Notes: generated by a model from the letters alone, not told the origin. A stretch of DNA of 64,000 bases from Hofstenia miamia (GCA_900660155.1 CABFPE010000342.1:202552-266551); one strand, 5' to 3'. Positions 35,401 to 48,345 are shown, counted from the first letter of the stretch. Translations and numbers: made by a program.

Positions 35401-37560
35401 TATAAATGTTTGTTTTTATTAGGTATTTGCTGGAATTTCAATTTTCTTCGAGTTTGACTGGAATGTATATGGACAAACGTTTTGTAGATAGAAACAAGGA
35501 CATTCTTACATCTTAATTTGTTCCTGTTGCAATAGTTGACAAACTTTCAACATTTATATGATTTTTAGTGGTACTATATAAAAAAATTCCTATCATATAT
35601 TAATAAGCTTGTTTATTTTTTACACAATTGAATTGGTTCAATACTTTGGTTTCCTATTTCTCAATGATAAAGAAAAAGTTTTTTCTAGATTTATTTAAAA
35701 TCATTGATCATTAATCAATAATTGGAACATTGTGAAGTTAATTATTATTTTCATCAATGCTTGGAAATTTTGCATGTATTTTCTAAAATTTAAGCTGTAT
35801 CAAGCAATTTAAATATCGTAAATTATCAAATGTAAATGATGAATGCTTTTAAACGGAAGAAGGTAATTTTAAAAATCTTAAACATATACTGTAAGTCTTG
35901 TGAATTTAATAATTGGAAGTCTATGTCTTTCTCATTCAATTTTTATATTTCTAGCAGTGATCGATGCTTAAAAAATCACTAAGAATGAATCATTTCCTGT
36001 ACCTGTTAGCTAATTGGCATTATGTAAGTAAGTGTTGCATCTGACTCAATATATTCGAAAAATTCTTGGATTTTTTTCAAGAATTGGTAGAATCTTGTTC
36101 AACCAAACTGCATCATCTGCATCATATGCACAAATCAAATCAACCTCAGTAGTTATTTTTAAGAACTTTCAACTCCACTTCACACTGAAAAAACAATCAC
36201 ACCTTTTATATGCACAATTATAGTGGCACGGAACTGATCTTTTCAAATTGTTGTCGCGTCTAGTGTGGCCATTGCTAATTGACATTAGCTAAAATACAAA
36301 TCCATAGGGTTATTTAACTAATCGATAAATATATACTCTAGACCTAAAAAAATGAATTTATAAAGGAATTAGACTGAATTAATAATCATTTTTCTTTTTA
36401 CAAAATTCATATATTATTGCATTAATATAGGAATATAAATTTTGGCAATTATTTACCATCAGTTCTTGTTATATCCAGTCCTACTCTTATCTTAATATAC
36501 TAGGTCATTGATTCGTTAATGAACTATTGATGATTTTCAAATATTTTAACGTCTTTACCTTAAACCCGTTTGCATGCAAAAATATTCCCTCTACAATCCG
36601 CAATCCCACCAATAACAATTTCATTAGCATACTTAGTTATCACTAGAAAAGCGACATTATGTCAAAATGACCTTTAAGCATTTTTGTTTGTTTCAATATT
36701 CATTAAGCAAAAACATTAGCAGGTACATATGTTTCCAAGTAAGTTGATAATCTCATTCATTGAATTTGCTATTTGTAGACATTTTGTTTCTATTCCATGT
36801 TTCACATTTGAAGCATCAGATGTAAATTTATTCTCAAGGAGTAACAGTCGTTCTTCTGCTAAAACTACGGAACCATTATAATAATAGTTTTCTGTTATAA
36901 TTCTAACTTTGCATTTAAGCAATTTTGATATGGAAATATTCTTATTTAAATATTTACTAAAGTATATAAACCAGTTCATCTGAAATATTCTGTTTTCAAT
37001 CACTACATCCCTCTATTTTAAGATAACGATGTAAAACAATTATCAGCTTTTCAGCATATTAATTAATAAAATGTAGTCCCTAAGATAATATAAAGTTGAA
37101 GTTATGGGCAATTTAAGAGTTACATAAATACAAAATTTAACGTGACTCTTGTAAGAAAACACTGAATCAAATTTTCTACCATTACATAATACAAAACTAC
37201 TATTTTTGCAGTGATTACGTCAATACAAATAAATTGAGACTGCATTATTAAGATTAATGCAAATGAATAATCGAATTCATTTGAATGAAGTAATTAAAAA
37301 TTAAATTAAAATTTCCTAATTTTGAAAGGAGAAAGTCAAGCAACATAATGGCAAAATTAAGGAATTACGAGAGAACATAGTTACAATTTCAAGTTTACAC
37401 TGTCTTTTATGTCAATGCAAACAGCAAGGTTAATTTTTTTCAATAATTATGGAGGTTATTAATTTATATACATTTTTGTAAGAAGGTTGCAAACAAACAC
37501 AATTTTAGAAGACTACTTTTCTTAAGCCATATGCCAAATTTTGTTATTGATGGAAACTTG

Positions 37561-37562
<2 letters not shown>
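32427..37562. other. 5-kb AT-rich stretch without recognised features
   Basis: Open frames at 36032-36223 and 36716-37003 (minus) show no domain. No repeats with definable ends. Confidence 0.45.
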
Positions 37563-37596
<34 letters not shown>

Positions 37597-37729
37597 NAAA
37601 TCTCCTAGTAGGCATACAATACTTTCACATAAGTAAACTACTGAAGAGAAGGTGACTTCCATATATATTATAAAAATTTAATGATGGTATTCTTAGCCAT
37701 TGCATTTCAATAAAAATCCGGCTATTTAT

Positions 37730-37764
<35 letters not shown>
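37563..37764. repeat. Pair of (AT)n tracts with a single-N gap between them
   Basis: Tracts at 37563-37592 and 37734-37764; N at 37597. The 140 bases between include AAAATTTAATGATGGTAT, also present in the tail of Penelope-like element B at about 24792, which may be chance in such AT-rich DNA. Confidence 0.85.
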
Positions 37765-37766
<2 letters not shown>

Positions 37767-39910
37767 CTCTTTTTAAAAGACATGTTACAACTAAATGAAT
37801 GTACATATAAATTTTCCTTAGAAAATCAGTTTCTTTTTAATAATGGTTACTACATGATATTTAAGAATTTTCTTCAATTTACTTTGAAATTTTCATTATT
37901 TTTGGTTGCTTAACAAATTTTTAAATGCTGATTAACGGAAGGTTATGCATAATTTCAATTACCGTATTCTTGCTGCTCAAAATATGTTAATTATATAGCT
38001 TTCAATATGATTAGCAAACTCAATTATTATACAGTCTTTCCTGAAACCGTGTAAGTGTTATGAATTTAAGATTAATAAAAGAAAATTTTATTAATTAAGG
38101 CCTTCTTCTTAGTTCTATGTTACGTGGATTTGAATGAATAGTTTTTTAATTGTCTTAAAGTATTTCATAAACGGTGCGATTGACAACATATTAATTGAAA
38201 ATAGTAAAACTGTTTCTTGTGTTATAGAGCACAGCAGATATAGGTAAAGAGAAAAGAGTGAGATCAGGGATATACATGGCAGCAACAAAGAACAGAAATG
38301 TAGAAAACAAGGGATTCGATGTACAATATGAGGGAGTTAGAAGGGGAATTTGAATTAGTATTTGCCAAAGAGATTTTTGGAGGTGTTCTTAGTATATAAG
38401 TGTATTCTAACCCTTTGCGGAACCATTCAGGCCTATTAAATTAAGACCTGTGACTTATGTTTCAATGGAACTGCAACCATAATTGTGGAAATTGAAACAA
38501 CTTATTTCAAAATAAATTTTAGATAAATAGAATTTATGGAACCATTCAAGACCTGAAAATCTCATAGTCCTAATATGAGACGTAGCTGATACCAAATCGA
38601 ATGTCAGTAAATGGAATTGGTACTAAGAACATTTTTGTCCCGTAAATTCCTTGTGTGTTCAACGTTACTTTCAATTATTAGTAAAAGACTTGATAAAATG
38701 CTGTACGATTTTATATGTTACGTACATTTGGTGGGCTTCAATAGTTGCTTTAGTGTGAGCATGCTGCTGGCGTCAGAACATAGCGCATGAGGATCTGAGT
38801 ACTTGACGCTTTGAAGAATTTATACTTTTTCAATGTTTGTTATCTCTTTCAGTAATGAGTTGCAAGATCGAATAGCGATATTGATGAATGACTGCTTCAA
38901 GACTTTTTCTACACAGGTAAAATGTTTTGATCTTGAATTATATTAAAAAGTGCTAATTTCTTTCATAACTTATATCTATACTCAGATTTGTTTCATAAAT
39001 ATTATTTACAATTCCAAGTAGTCAAAAATAATATAAACAAATTCACATACCAGAATTAATATTTACAAAATCAATTACAATTATAGAACTTAAGGACTCG
39101 CAATTTGTATTCAATCATGTCTTTTGTATAATTTAGAAAAATATTTAGAAATTTCATTCTTAAGCACTTTAAATTTATTAATTTGATTTATGAATTTATA
39201 TAAAGTTGTCAATATATTTATTGATGTGTTGAGAAATTAATTTTCATAACTTTCTTGTTACATATAATAGGTTTAATTTTTATACTTCAATTACTATGAT
39301 TGTGTACATTCAGTATTTTGAGAAAATAAGGTTTTTCGCATGGAACAATATCATAAAATCTGTTTTAAAAAAGTTGCAAAAAAGTTTTTGATAGCTTTCT
39401 GACTTTTGCATTTTTATTATATAAATGATTAACTGCTATTTTTATATCCTAGTATATTTGCACATTGAACTTTCTCAAAAGTTGTTGGTTTTTTTCGGTA
39501 TACAATATGTTTCCAGGATTAAAGTAAGTTAATATTAATGTGTGAATTAATTGAAATTTTGGTGTTGTTGAAAGCTGTTAAGCCATATTGCTTAGAGCCT
39601 TTATTGAAATAGGCATATGTGAATATATTATGACAAATATTTGTGGAATTACTGTAACATTTATGTTGAACTAAATAAAATTAAGCTTTAAATATTGGGC
39701 ATGTGAACATAGCAGTGTCTGCATGTGATCTGATTGCAAAAAATGGTATTGAATAGTAAAGGGTGGAAAATTATTTCTTGTGAAACATCATTTTTAGTAA
39801 AAATTCAGTCAAATAGAATGCCATTTAGTTTATTTCTTTGTTAAGATTTTTTTCTTTTTGTTTATTAGGTCTGCACTTTTGTATGAGAAACCAGAATTTT
39901 AATTTTTCAA
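37765..39910. other. AT-rich stretch, no gene recognised
   Basis: A purine-rich patch at about 38235-38390 stands out in composition but has no coding or repeat signature that I can name. Confidence 0.4.
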
Positions 39911-40560
39911 CTAAAATTCGTAGTCAATAGAGTCAAAGGCTTTTAATAAATTTAGGCATGCAAATGTTGACAACTCATCAACATTTATGCTATATTTCAA
40001 TTTCTGAAAGCGATTAGCAAAGCATCTTTGTAGAAATATACCTTTGAAAACCATATTGATTTTGAGAGCACAGAGTATGTTTGCATAAATGGTCATTAAT
40101 TTTGTAATAGAAAGAGATCTATAATCTAAACAATCTTTTTTAAATAATACAATGTCAAATACAAACATTTATAATGTAGCTATTATATCTAAAACCATTT
40201 TTAAATAACAGGGTGGAATAATGGAGGAACTGCTAGATTTGTTCTTTAAACATTAAATATATATTTGATAATTTCAAACGTTGTCAAGAATCTGAACGAG
40301 ATAGATGGGGCTTCAGGTTGAATTTCATTAGTACTAAGGGAAGCATTTATATCATTATAATTGTGTAAGTTGTAAAATACTTAGGATTGAGGAACAGTAA
40401 CAGATTTAAGCAACAATCTTTGAAATTCTTAAAGATTTTAATTATTTTTTATTGTTTTTATTGATAATTTTGGTTTAAAATATTTTGAAAGTATTTTATT
40501 AGTAATTTTTCTTGATTCCAAAAAAAATGTATAATGCATTGAAGAATAATATTTTTCCAG
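39911..40560 (-). mobile_element. Non-LTR retrotransposon relic, family of 42145-43960
   Basis: On the minus strand the finger region reads STNEIQPEAPSISFRF (about 40340), parallel to SNEMQPRAPSFAFRY in the plus-strand copy, then CLDYRSLSITKLMT and LLKAFDSIDYEF (40168-39911), the familiar RT blocks Y-R-P-I-S and K-A-F-D-S-I-D. The stretch is 5' and 3' truncated with internal stops. Confidence 0.75.
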
Positions 40561-42144
40561 GCAAAAGTAACAGTGAAAATGGTCTACTGTTGTTAATTAT
40601 TTGCTTAATTCCATCTTGTATATAAGATGTATCTGAATGAACAGAATAGTTTCATAATAATTGTAGCAAAATGGTATAAAGCACCTAATGCAACACCTAG
40701 TGCATCAAAAATATACACATACAACAAAATAATATAAAACACATTTCACAAAGAAAAATGCATGAATGAAAGTATATTTCCAAATAATGTTACATAATTC
40801 TTAAAGAAGTGATGACCTTTCTAGATGAATTGCCAATTGAAGAATATATTTTTACAGAGATAATTTCTGACTTCTCATTGAATTTTGTTCAATGATTTTT
40901 TGACAGAAATTCTTGTTTTAATGTATTCTAGCATTTTATTAAAGAAAAATTTATCTTATAAATGTTCAATGTTTTTCTTCAAAATATATTCTTATAGGCT
41001 TTAGGTACCCATAGGCTATAAAGTAATGGAGAATTTACAGGCATTGCTTTCACTTAGGCGTTTAAATACTTCCCGCACAAGAGCTTGATTTGATATCCAA
41101 CCTCATTTTTGGTAGTACCATGTGTGTGATCTGAATAGTTTCATTTTTATCTATTATTACTTCTAGACACACTTTTCCACTTGAACTTTTAGATAAATGA
41201 CCAGGATATTCTTTTGGAATTTAATGATTGGCTGTTTAACAGTGCATGCACATGTATCACCATTCCATGGTCACTGCTTGCGATTATATTAAATCATTGA
41301 AATTCGAGAGAAAAGGGATGAAGGGGTGAACATTGTGGAGCAGCTTTAAGCTTTTCCCAAATTCTTACTTTCTTGATGTGAACCTTAACACGCTATGAAT
41401 GTAAATTTATTCATCAGAAATGGATAATCAATAGAATCAAAAACTTTTTAGTAAAGCCATAGATTTTAATTATTTGAGTTATTTCTTGAAATCAATTAAT
41501 TTGCTTTGCAAAGACTATACAAATTGGAAGCTAGTCAAGCCCCTCATTAATGCAATGTCCTGCTTTGAAAGAATCATCTGTGATGCATAATATACACTAC
41601 ATACATTGTAATGGTATGGTGTAAGCATTTAGTTATCGTTATTCAGAGAATACCCTTCTACACAAAATGTGTCCAATTCTATCACCAGTATGCTCAATGC
41701 CGGCAATAAATCGACATTTTATTATTGATATCAATTATCATGAAATTAATGAATTAATTATAAAGATTAACGATGTAGTGAACCACAATGATAATAAAAG
41801 GGAAGCTAGAGGAACTATTGAAAGTAATAAAAAGGCGACCATTTATGCAATTATGTCTTTGAATATCGAGGCATACAATCATTTAAATTACACAAAAATC
41901 TCCAAAAAATTATTCCACCATTTTCAAAAATTGGATTTATGCTTTGAGCCAACAAATTAAATCATCAATGGGATAAAGGATTGAAACCAAGATTGAAAAT
42001 CTTGCAAATTCAGATACGAAAGTATTTCAAGAAATGCATTAACTTTATTTAAAGCAAATAGGAGTCTATCATCTACTCAAGATCACTTAAAGACATGTGA
42101 CATGAAATCTACTTAAGCGTATAGCCAAGGCATGGGCCATCACC
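40561..42144. other. Mostly unassigned, with a tiny LINE-like trace
   Basis: Around 41440-41400 the minus strand reads VFDSIDYPFL, similar to the K-A-F-D-S-I-D block of LINE RTs. The open frame at 41667-41960 (+) is not recognised and may be the 5' flank or upstream part of the next LINE. Confidence 0.35.
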
Positions 42145-43960
42145 GTGTATACAATATTGGGGGAAAATCCGTCAGAAACAGATCTAGGAGATCATCTCAG
42201 AGAATACACTAGAATCTCTTACAAAACTCTCATGCTGCCAAAATGTGTTTTACCATCTGCTAAAGATAACCCATTTTTAAAAACGCATCAAGACAACATT
42301 GAATCCCCTAGATGCAAATTGCATAGAGTTAATCGAACAGAAGAAATCTAAATGGAAGGAATTCAAAAATTGTCAAACACCAACCAATTATAACGCTTAC
42401 AAAAATACACGTAATATGTGAAATATTTACACAAGAAAAGCGTATAACAAGTATTCCCCTTTTGAATTTCAAAATATCTCTTCTCAAAAAGGTAAATGGG
42501 ACTTTATAAATAATTTACTAAATAAGAAACAAAGAAAAAATAAAAAAATTGAAAAAATTAAGAATAAAGGAAAGAATAAGTACATGAGTAACATATTTAA
42601 TGAAGTATTTGGCAACTTAGGCAATTATAATGGCAGAAATACTCCTTTTGATAGCAATGAAATGCAACCCAGAGCTCCGTCTTTCGCTTTCAGATATGTT
42701 ACTAAGCTAGAAATTATCAAATCTATCCAATCTTTAAAGAATAAATCTAAAGGCCTCTCTATGATTCCATCTTGGTATCTAAAAATTGCTCCAGATATAA
42801 TAACTGGACCACTTTGTTACATTATAAATGCATCCATTAAACATTCGATTTTTCCTGACCAATTAAAATTGGATAATATTACTCCATTATTTATAAAAGA
42901 TGACCCAAAAGATTGTTTGAACTATAGACCTATTTCTGTTACATCACCAATTAGTAGGATATTTGAACGACTTCTTTTTAATCAAATTAACGAACATTTA
43001 TCTAACCATAATCTGTATTCTTAAAATCAATATGGTTTTCTTAAGTATATATCTACTAATGATGCTTTTTTAACAGCTACAGAACATTGGAGAAATAGTA
43101 TCAATTTAGATGAGTTTTCAGCAGTTGCATGTTTAGATTTATCAAAGCGTTCGATTCTATAAACCACGAAATTTTAATTAAAAAAATAAAAATTATGGGC
43201 TTCACAAACAAAAGTGCAGACTTAATAGATAGTTATCTTCATAATCGTAGACAAAGAGTTAAGCTAAATCGAATGTTATCTGACTGGATATTTATTAAAA
43301 ATTGTGTTCCACAAGGAACTTTAATTATGGAAACATACTATATACTGACATAAATCAACATACAAATCAATGTACAACATAAATTAGGCCATAAAAATAG
43401 CAGTTAATCATTTACATAACAAGAATGCAGAAATAAAAAAATTAACAAAAACTTTTCTAAATCCACAGTGTATAATTTATAAAAGTCTGTTAACTACTTT
43501 CTTTAAATTATTTAATAATAATGTTCCTTATAACAAATCTAATGTTTTATCCTCTAAAATATCGTTTAAACATAATTATAGAACACTAAAAATTAAACCT
43601 CTTAAATATAACAAGAAAATAATGAAAAATTCATTTCTCAATACATCAATAAATATATGGAATAATGTACCCGAATCTATAAAACAAATCAATAATATAA
43701 GAGTATTCAAAGACAAAATAAATAAACACTTCCATCGTTATACAAAGGAAAGACTTAAATACAAATTGCGAGGTTTTAAATTTTATAATACTGACTATTC
43801 TATTGGCCGCATATAAATTCGCCATATTCCAGGTCATTAGTTATAATTGCCTTTGTAAATATTCATTTGTAAGCATGTATATTTGTTTTTGTACTTGTGT
43901 AGTTTTTTTGACGCTATTTAGAGTTATAAACAGTATTTTATATTGTACAAATAAATTCTA
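42145..43960 (+). mobile_element. Non-LTR retrotransposon (CR1/jockey-like), 5'-truncated
   Basis: Covers the C-terminal half of ORF2. In order: a linker before the RT (IELIEQKKSKWKEFKN, about 42330), RT fingers (KSIQSLKNKSKGLSMIPSWY; NYRPISVTSPISRIFERLL), palm (LDLSKRSIL; VPQGT at about 43306), then a jump to the C-terminal tail KNSFLNTSINIWNNVPESIK...YSIGRI with stop at 43816. Most of the palm with the Y-x-D-D box is deleted at about 43350-43400, and there are several frame changes. The 3' end carries AATAAA at about 43950. The endonuclease domain is absent. Confidence 0.8.
42584..43024 (+). pseudogene. LINE ORF2 reverse transcriptase, finger region
   Basis: 146 open codons of the RT of the element at 42145-43960, with the L-K-N-K-S-K-G finger signature, the IKDDPKDCLNYRPISV block and an N-Q-I-N-E-H-L thumb-side helix. 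It ends in a stop at the point where the Q-Y-G-F motif follows in the same frame (43028-43039), so a nonsense change rather than a frameshift ends it. Confidence 0.7.
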
Positions 43961-43984
43961 AATATAGACATTTCTTTTTCTTTT

Positions 43985-45360
43985 TCTTCTTCTGTGCACA
44001 GAGCTATGGGATGAATCTTGAAAAAAATGAGCATTTCGATATATTGACAGCTAAGAAAGCAGCAATTTGTTTGCACCAAATATGGCGGAAACTAGACACA
44101 TCCTTTCAATCAAACATCTCGTTTATCCTCAGGCAATCATCCCAAAAATTTCTGTTGCTTGCAACCAGTCTTAATATTCGAGAAATATTGAGGTCTTTTG
44201 CAAAAGGAACAGCATGTGGTATTCGAGTTGATCAATTAATTGAAGTGTGTAAAGCGACATTACCAGTATCATTTGAAGCCACTCTATGTGCTCTTTTGAA
44301 CCACTTGCAAGTTGGGAATGCTTTAGGTGAAACAGCTTCTTTCATTGCAGGAGGCACTCTAGGTGACCCTCAAAAAATCTGCTCCTTAAGCCAGTTTTGA
44401 TATCAAATCAATTGTGGTCAGAGATGTTCTCAGACGTTTGGTTCGAAAATGTATCTGCAAATTTGCTGGATTAATTAAATTTAATTGCCTCAGTCTAACC
44501 AATTTGGTGGTGCTGAACATGTGTTTCAAAGATGAAAAATGTCATCATTGGCATTTGGAATGATGAGGACTTTGCTATTTTTAAAATTGATATTGGACCA
44601 ATGTGCAATTCACTTTCCTGAGATACTACCATGGATTACCTATTGCTATAAAGAACCTCTAATATTATGGCATACAACTGGCACATTCCTTTCAGCAACA
44701 GGTGTTCAGCAGGTAGATTCTCTGGGTCCAATGATATTTGAAACTTAATGAATTCTAATGATTAACTATTAATTTTAGTACCTAGATGATAGCATATTAT
44801 GTGGCACAAAATAATCCTTTTCAGATGCTTACAAGTAACTCAATTATCTGACAAATGGTTAGCATTTAGTCCAATATGAAGAAATGTAAGGAATTCCGTT
44901 GTCAAGAGCTCTCTATGTTTGCAAAATAAATTCAAAAATTCAACAAATTTATCATAGAAATCCTAGGAGTTTCAAATTGGAGATGATGAATTTGGTAATA
45001 TATTCGTGAAAAATAATGAAATGCAGTAAAACAATTCTTAGAAAATCTGCCACTTCTCAGTAATCCTCATTGTTAATTTTGCGACTGTGTGGCAGTTTCT
45101 GCTACTTACATACAGCGCAATATTCTCTTGCCAATCAGATAATTTAGGCACTGGCTGAATTCAATAATGCTATCCAATGTCTGGAGGATTCAGTTAACAT
45201 TGAAATTACTATTCATACTAAGATACAGGCACAATAGTTTAAGTAGAGGAGGCCTTATTCTTGATTTTCTAGTTAATAATTATTTAGCAACTTACATTTC
45301 TTCATACTTAACCAATGCAACTGGTTTCAATATAACTGAAGCAATCAATCTCTAGTTCCA
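43985..45360 (+). mobile_element. RT fragment of a second retroelement type (SFxKGTACG / VQQ class)
   Basis: The frame at 44011-44400 reads SFAKGTACGIRVDQLIEVCK...SFIAGGTL. Later frames give VVRDVLRRLVRKCICKFAG (about 44410), TGVQQVDSLGPMIF (44698-44740, the usual G-V-Q-Q-G-D-P-L-G-P block) and YLDDSILCGTK (44779), the catalytic box with Leu in place of Ala. This pattern differs from the CR1/jockey-like copies nearby and matches the LINE-like RTs with L-D-D boxes seen in invertebrate and plant genomes. Frames are broken many times; no ends defined. Confidence 0.7.
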
Positions 45361-45521
45361 ATGTAATAATAATAACAATAATAATAATAGTAATAAGAAT
45401 TTATTTTTAAACCTTTGTACAAGACAAAAAAGTATACAAATAGTTACTAAGGTTTAAGGCAAATTGTTTATCTATAATTTCGCTCATTTGCAAATCGATA
45501 TTACTTAGTTCCAGACTTTAT

Positions 45522-46910
45522 TCATTGAGTATCCAAATATGTTCTTTTCTTTGGTGATAATTCTAATTTTCTTTTTTTCTTAGATTCTTTAACTTTAGAT
45601 TCTTCTTTAATTTCAGGTGATAATTTGTTCCATAGATCTATATAGATAAAAGATTTCTTCATGATTCTTTTTATATAGTCATTGATAAAAGATTTCTTCA
45701 TGATTCTTTTTATATAGTCATTGATAAAAGATTTCTTCATGATTCTTTTTATATAGTCATTGATAAAAGATTTCTTCATGATTCTTTTTATATAGTCATT
45801 GATAAAAGATTTCTTCATGATTCTTTTTATATAGTCATTGATAAAAGATTTCTTCATGATTCTTTTTATATAGTCATTGATAAAAGATTTCTTCATGATT
45901 CTTTTTATATAGTCATTGATAAAAGATTTCTTCATGATTCTTTTTATATAGTCATTGATAAAAGATTTCTTCATGATTCTTTTTATATAGTCATTGATAA
46001 AAGATTTCTTCATGATTCTTTTTATATAGTCATTGATAAAAGATTTCTTCATGATTCTTTTTATATAGTCATTGATAAAAGATTTCTTCATGATTCTTTT
46101 TATATAGTCATTGATAAAAGATTTCTTCATGATTCTTTTTATATAGTCATTGATAAAAGATTTCTTCATGATTCTTTTTATATAGTCATTGATAAAAGAT
46201 TTCTTCATGATTCTTTTTATATAGTCATTGATAAAAGATTTCTTCATGATTCTTTTTATATAGTCATTGATAAAAGATTTCTTCATGATTCTTTTTATAT
46301 AGTCATTGATAAAAGATTTCTTCATGATTCTTTTTATATAGTCATTGATAAAAGATTTCTTCATGATTCTTTTTATATAGTCATTGATAAAAGATTTCTT
46401 CATGATTCTTTTTATATAGTCATTGATAAAAGATTTCTTCATGATTCTTTTTATATAGTCATTGATAAAAGATTTCTTCATGATTCTTTTTATATAGTCA
46501 TTGATAAAAGATTTCTTCATGATTCTTTTTATATAGTCATTGATAAAAGATTTCTTCATGATTCTTTTTATATAGTCATTGATAAAAGATTTCTTCATGA
46601 TTCTTTTTATATAGTCATTGATAAAAGATTTCTTCATGATTCTTTTTATATAGTCATTGATAAAAGATTTCTTCATGATTCTTTTTATATAGTCATTGAT
46701 AAAAGATTTCTTCATGATTCTTTTTATATAGTCATTGATAAAAGATTTCTTCATGATTCTTTTTATATAGTCATTGATAAAAGATTTCTTCATGATTCTT
46801 TTTATATAGTCATTGATAAAAGATTTCTTCATGATTCTTTTTATATAGTCATTGATAAAAGATTTCTTCATGATTCTTTTTATATAGTCATTGATAAAAG
46901 ATTTCTTCAT
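45522..46910 (-). CDS. LINE ORF2 C-terminus expanded by 32 repeats of MKKSFINDYIKRI
   Basis: An open frame of 462 codons: 32 tandem copies of the 13-residue unit MKKSFINDYIKRI, then MKKSFIYIDLWNKLSPEIKE and a lysine-rich tail. The last part is the end of a LINE ORF2; the equivalent place in the copy at 43622 reads MKNSFLNTSINIWNNVPESI. The frame continues past its right edge into the gap at 46921. The unit is 39 bases, a multiple of three, so growth of the array keeps the frame. Being the end of a dead LINE, it is probably not expressed; if it were, the product would be a very basic, largely helical repeat protein. Confidence 0.6.
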   Translation of the reverse strand: MKKSFINDYIKRIMKKSFINDYIKRIMKKSFINDYIKRIMKKSFINDYIKRIMKKSFINDYIKRIMKKSFINDYIKRIMKKSFINDYIKRIMKKSFINDYIKRIMKKSFINDYIKRIMKKSFINDYIKRIMKKSFINDYIKRIMKKSFINDYIKRIMKKSFINDYIKRIMKKSFINDYIKRIMKKSFINDYIKRIMKKSFINDYIKRIMKKSFINDYIKRIMKKSFINDYIKRIMKKSFINDYIKRIMKKSFINDYIKRIMKKSFINDYIKRIMKKSFINDYIKRIMKKSFINDYIKRIMKKSFINDYIKRIMKKSFINDYIKRIMKKSFINDYIKRIMKKSFINDYIKRIMKKSFINDYIKRIMKKSFINDYIKRIMKKSFINDYIKRIMKKSFINDYIKRIMKKSFINDYIKRIMKKSFIYIDLWNKLSPEIKEESKVKESKKKRKLELSPKKRTYLDTQ

Positions 46911-47128
46911 GATTCTTTTTNTAGGCTCTAAATTTGGTTTGCAAAAGTCGTCTTTGAATATACATGTATATCTGAACTCGATTTGTAAATATCTGAACTC
47001 GATTTGTAAATATCTGAACTCAATTTGTATATTTCCGAACTATTGTGTAAAATTCNTTGATAAAAGATTTCTTCATGATTCTTTTTATATAGTCATTGAT
47101 AAAAGATTTCTTCATGATTCTTTTTCTA
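45645..47128. repeat. 39-bp minisatellite, about 33 copies plus a second block
   Basis: Block 1 is 45645-46920, 32.7 copies with no difference that I could find. Block 2 is 47057-47128, about 1.8 copies. They are separated by N 46921, 135 bases of other sequence and N 47056. The assembly has probably collapsed or truncated the array. Confidence 0.95.
46970..47032. repeat. Three-copy 21-bp tandem repeat between the two minisatellite blocks
   Basis: Units 46970-46990, 46991-47011 and 47012-47032, starting ATCTGAACTC; the third has diverged. Confidence 0.85.
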
Positions 47129-48345
47129 AATTTAAATTTTCTATAGCACTTAGTTCTAATATAAAGTTTTGATGAAAGTCCTTCTTTTGATTTATTTTGA
47201 AAAATATTTGTAGTGATTTTAGTTTTTGTAGATAGTCTAGTGGTAAAAGATTGTAAATTCTCTTGATATTTTTTGATTGTTTTTTTACATATGATAGCTA
47301 AACTCCAATTTAACATTTTTTCTAACTTATTTGTTGATCGCATGGCTAAGTTTGTCAACAGACATGATGAATATTAATACTGAGGCAGAATATATGATTT
47401 CAATATCATTATTCTCCATTTAATTGGTATAAATTTTTGTAACTTAGAGAGTGCTTTGATCCCTTGAGACATATTTTTCATTATTTTATTAATATTCTTT
47501 AAATAATTATTTATTATCAAAAATAATATCTAGGTATGTAATTTTATTTTCGTTTTCAATGGTTTAATTATTTACTTGTAGGCTTAGTTTCTCATCATTT
47601 GAATTGTTTAGGACCATGAACTTTGTTTCTTCAATATTAAGCTTTATTTGATTTTCATCGAAATATAAGATAGCTCTGTCTAATGCATTGTGTAAATTTT
47701 ATCAAATTTGATATCATTTACATATATGTTAAATAATAGTGGTCGTAGTACTGCACCTTGTGGGATTCATTGGTTAATTATAATTGAATGAGATGCTATG
47801 TTTTTAATTTTTACGTATTGTTGTCTGTTATTTAAATAAGATCTAATTAAATTTATTGCTTATTCTTTAAAATTGTATATTTGTTGGAGTTTATTTATTA
47901 GTATATTATGATCAATTGAATTGAATGCCTTTGATAAATCTAGAGATAACATGAATGCACTTTGGTCTTTGATAAATTTTTTCTAAACTCAAGTTGTAAC
48001 AATCGAAGTAAATTATATTTCTCAATATTATTATTTATTTAGTTATATTATTTTTTCAAAAATATTGCTTAGTATTGGGATTACTGAAATTGGTCTATAA
48101 TTAACTGCATCTCCAGCATCACATTTTTTATGTATAGGTACGATTTGTGCTATTTTCAAGACACCCTCATAAATACATTGGTTTAAAAAATCACAAAATG
48201 GTCTACATAAAATTGACATGCTTGCTTTAAAAAACATGTTGGTATGTTAGACGGTCCTTGTGATTTATTAACGTTTAAGTTTTGTGATATTTTATTAAGC
48301 TGACGTAAAGTTACGAACAGGAATCTCTTCCATCTGGTATTCGTC

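Larger units (their letters stand above)
45365..48345 (-). mobile_element. Non-LTR retrotransposon with an internal minisatellite
   Basis: Minus-strand LINE. From right to left: finger block NKSQGPSNIPTCFL (about 48270), QIVPIHKKCDAGDAVNYRPI (about 48150-48090), SKAFNSIDHNILINKL (about 47950), PQGAVLRPLLFNIYVNDI (about 47770), then the thumb and C-terminal domain (48 kb down to 45.5 kb) ending LWNKLSPEIKEES...YLDTQ with stop at 45522. The 3' tail on the minus strand is a TTATTA-type simple repeat (45361-45400). The C-terminal domain is interrupted by the 39-bp array. Two single-N gaps (46921, 47056) fall inside it. The RT part has stops. Confidence 0.8.
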
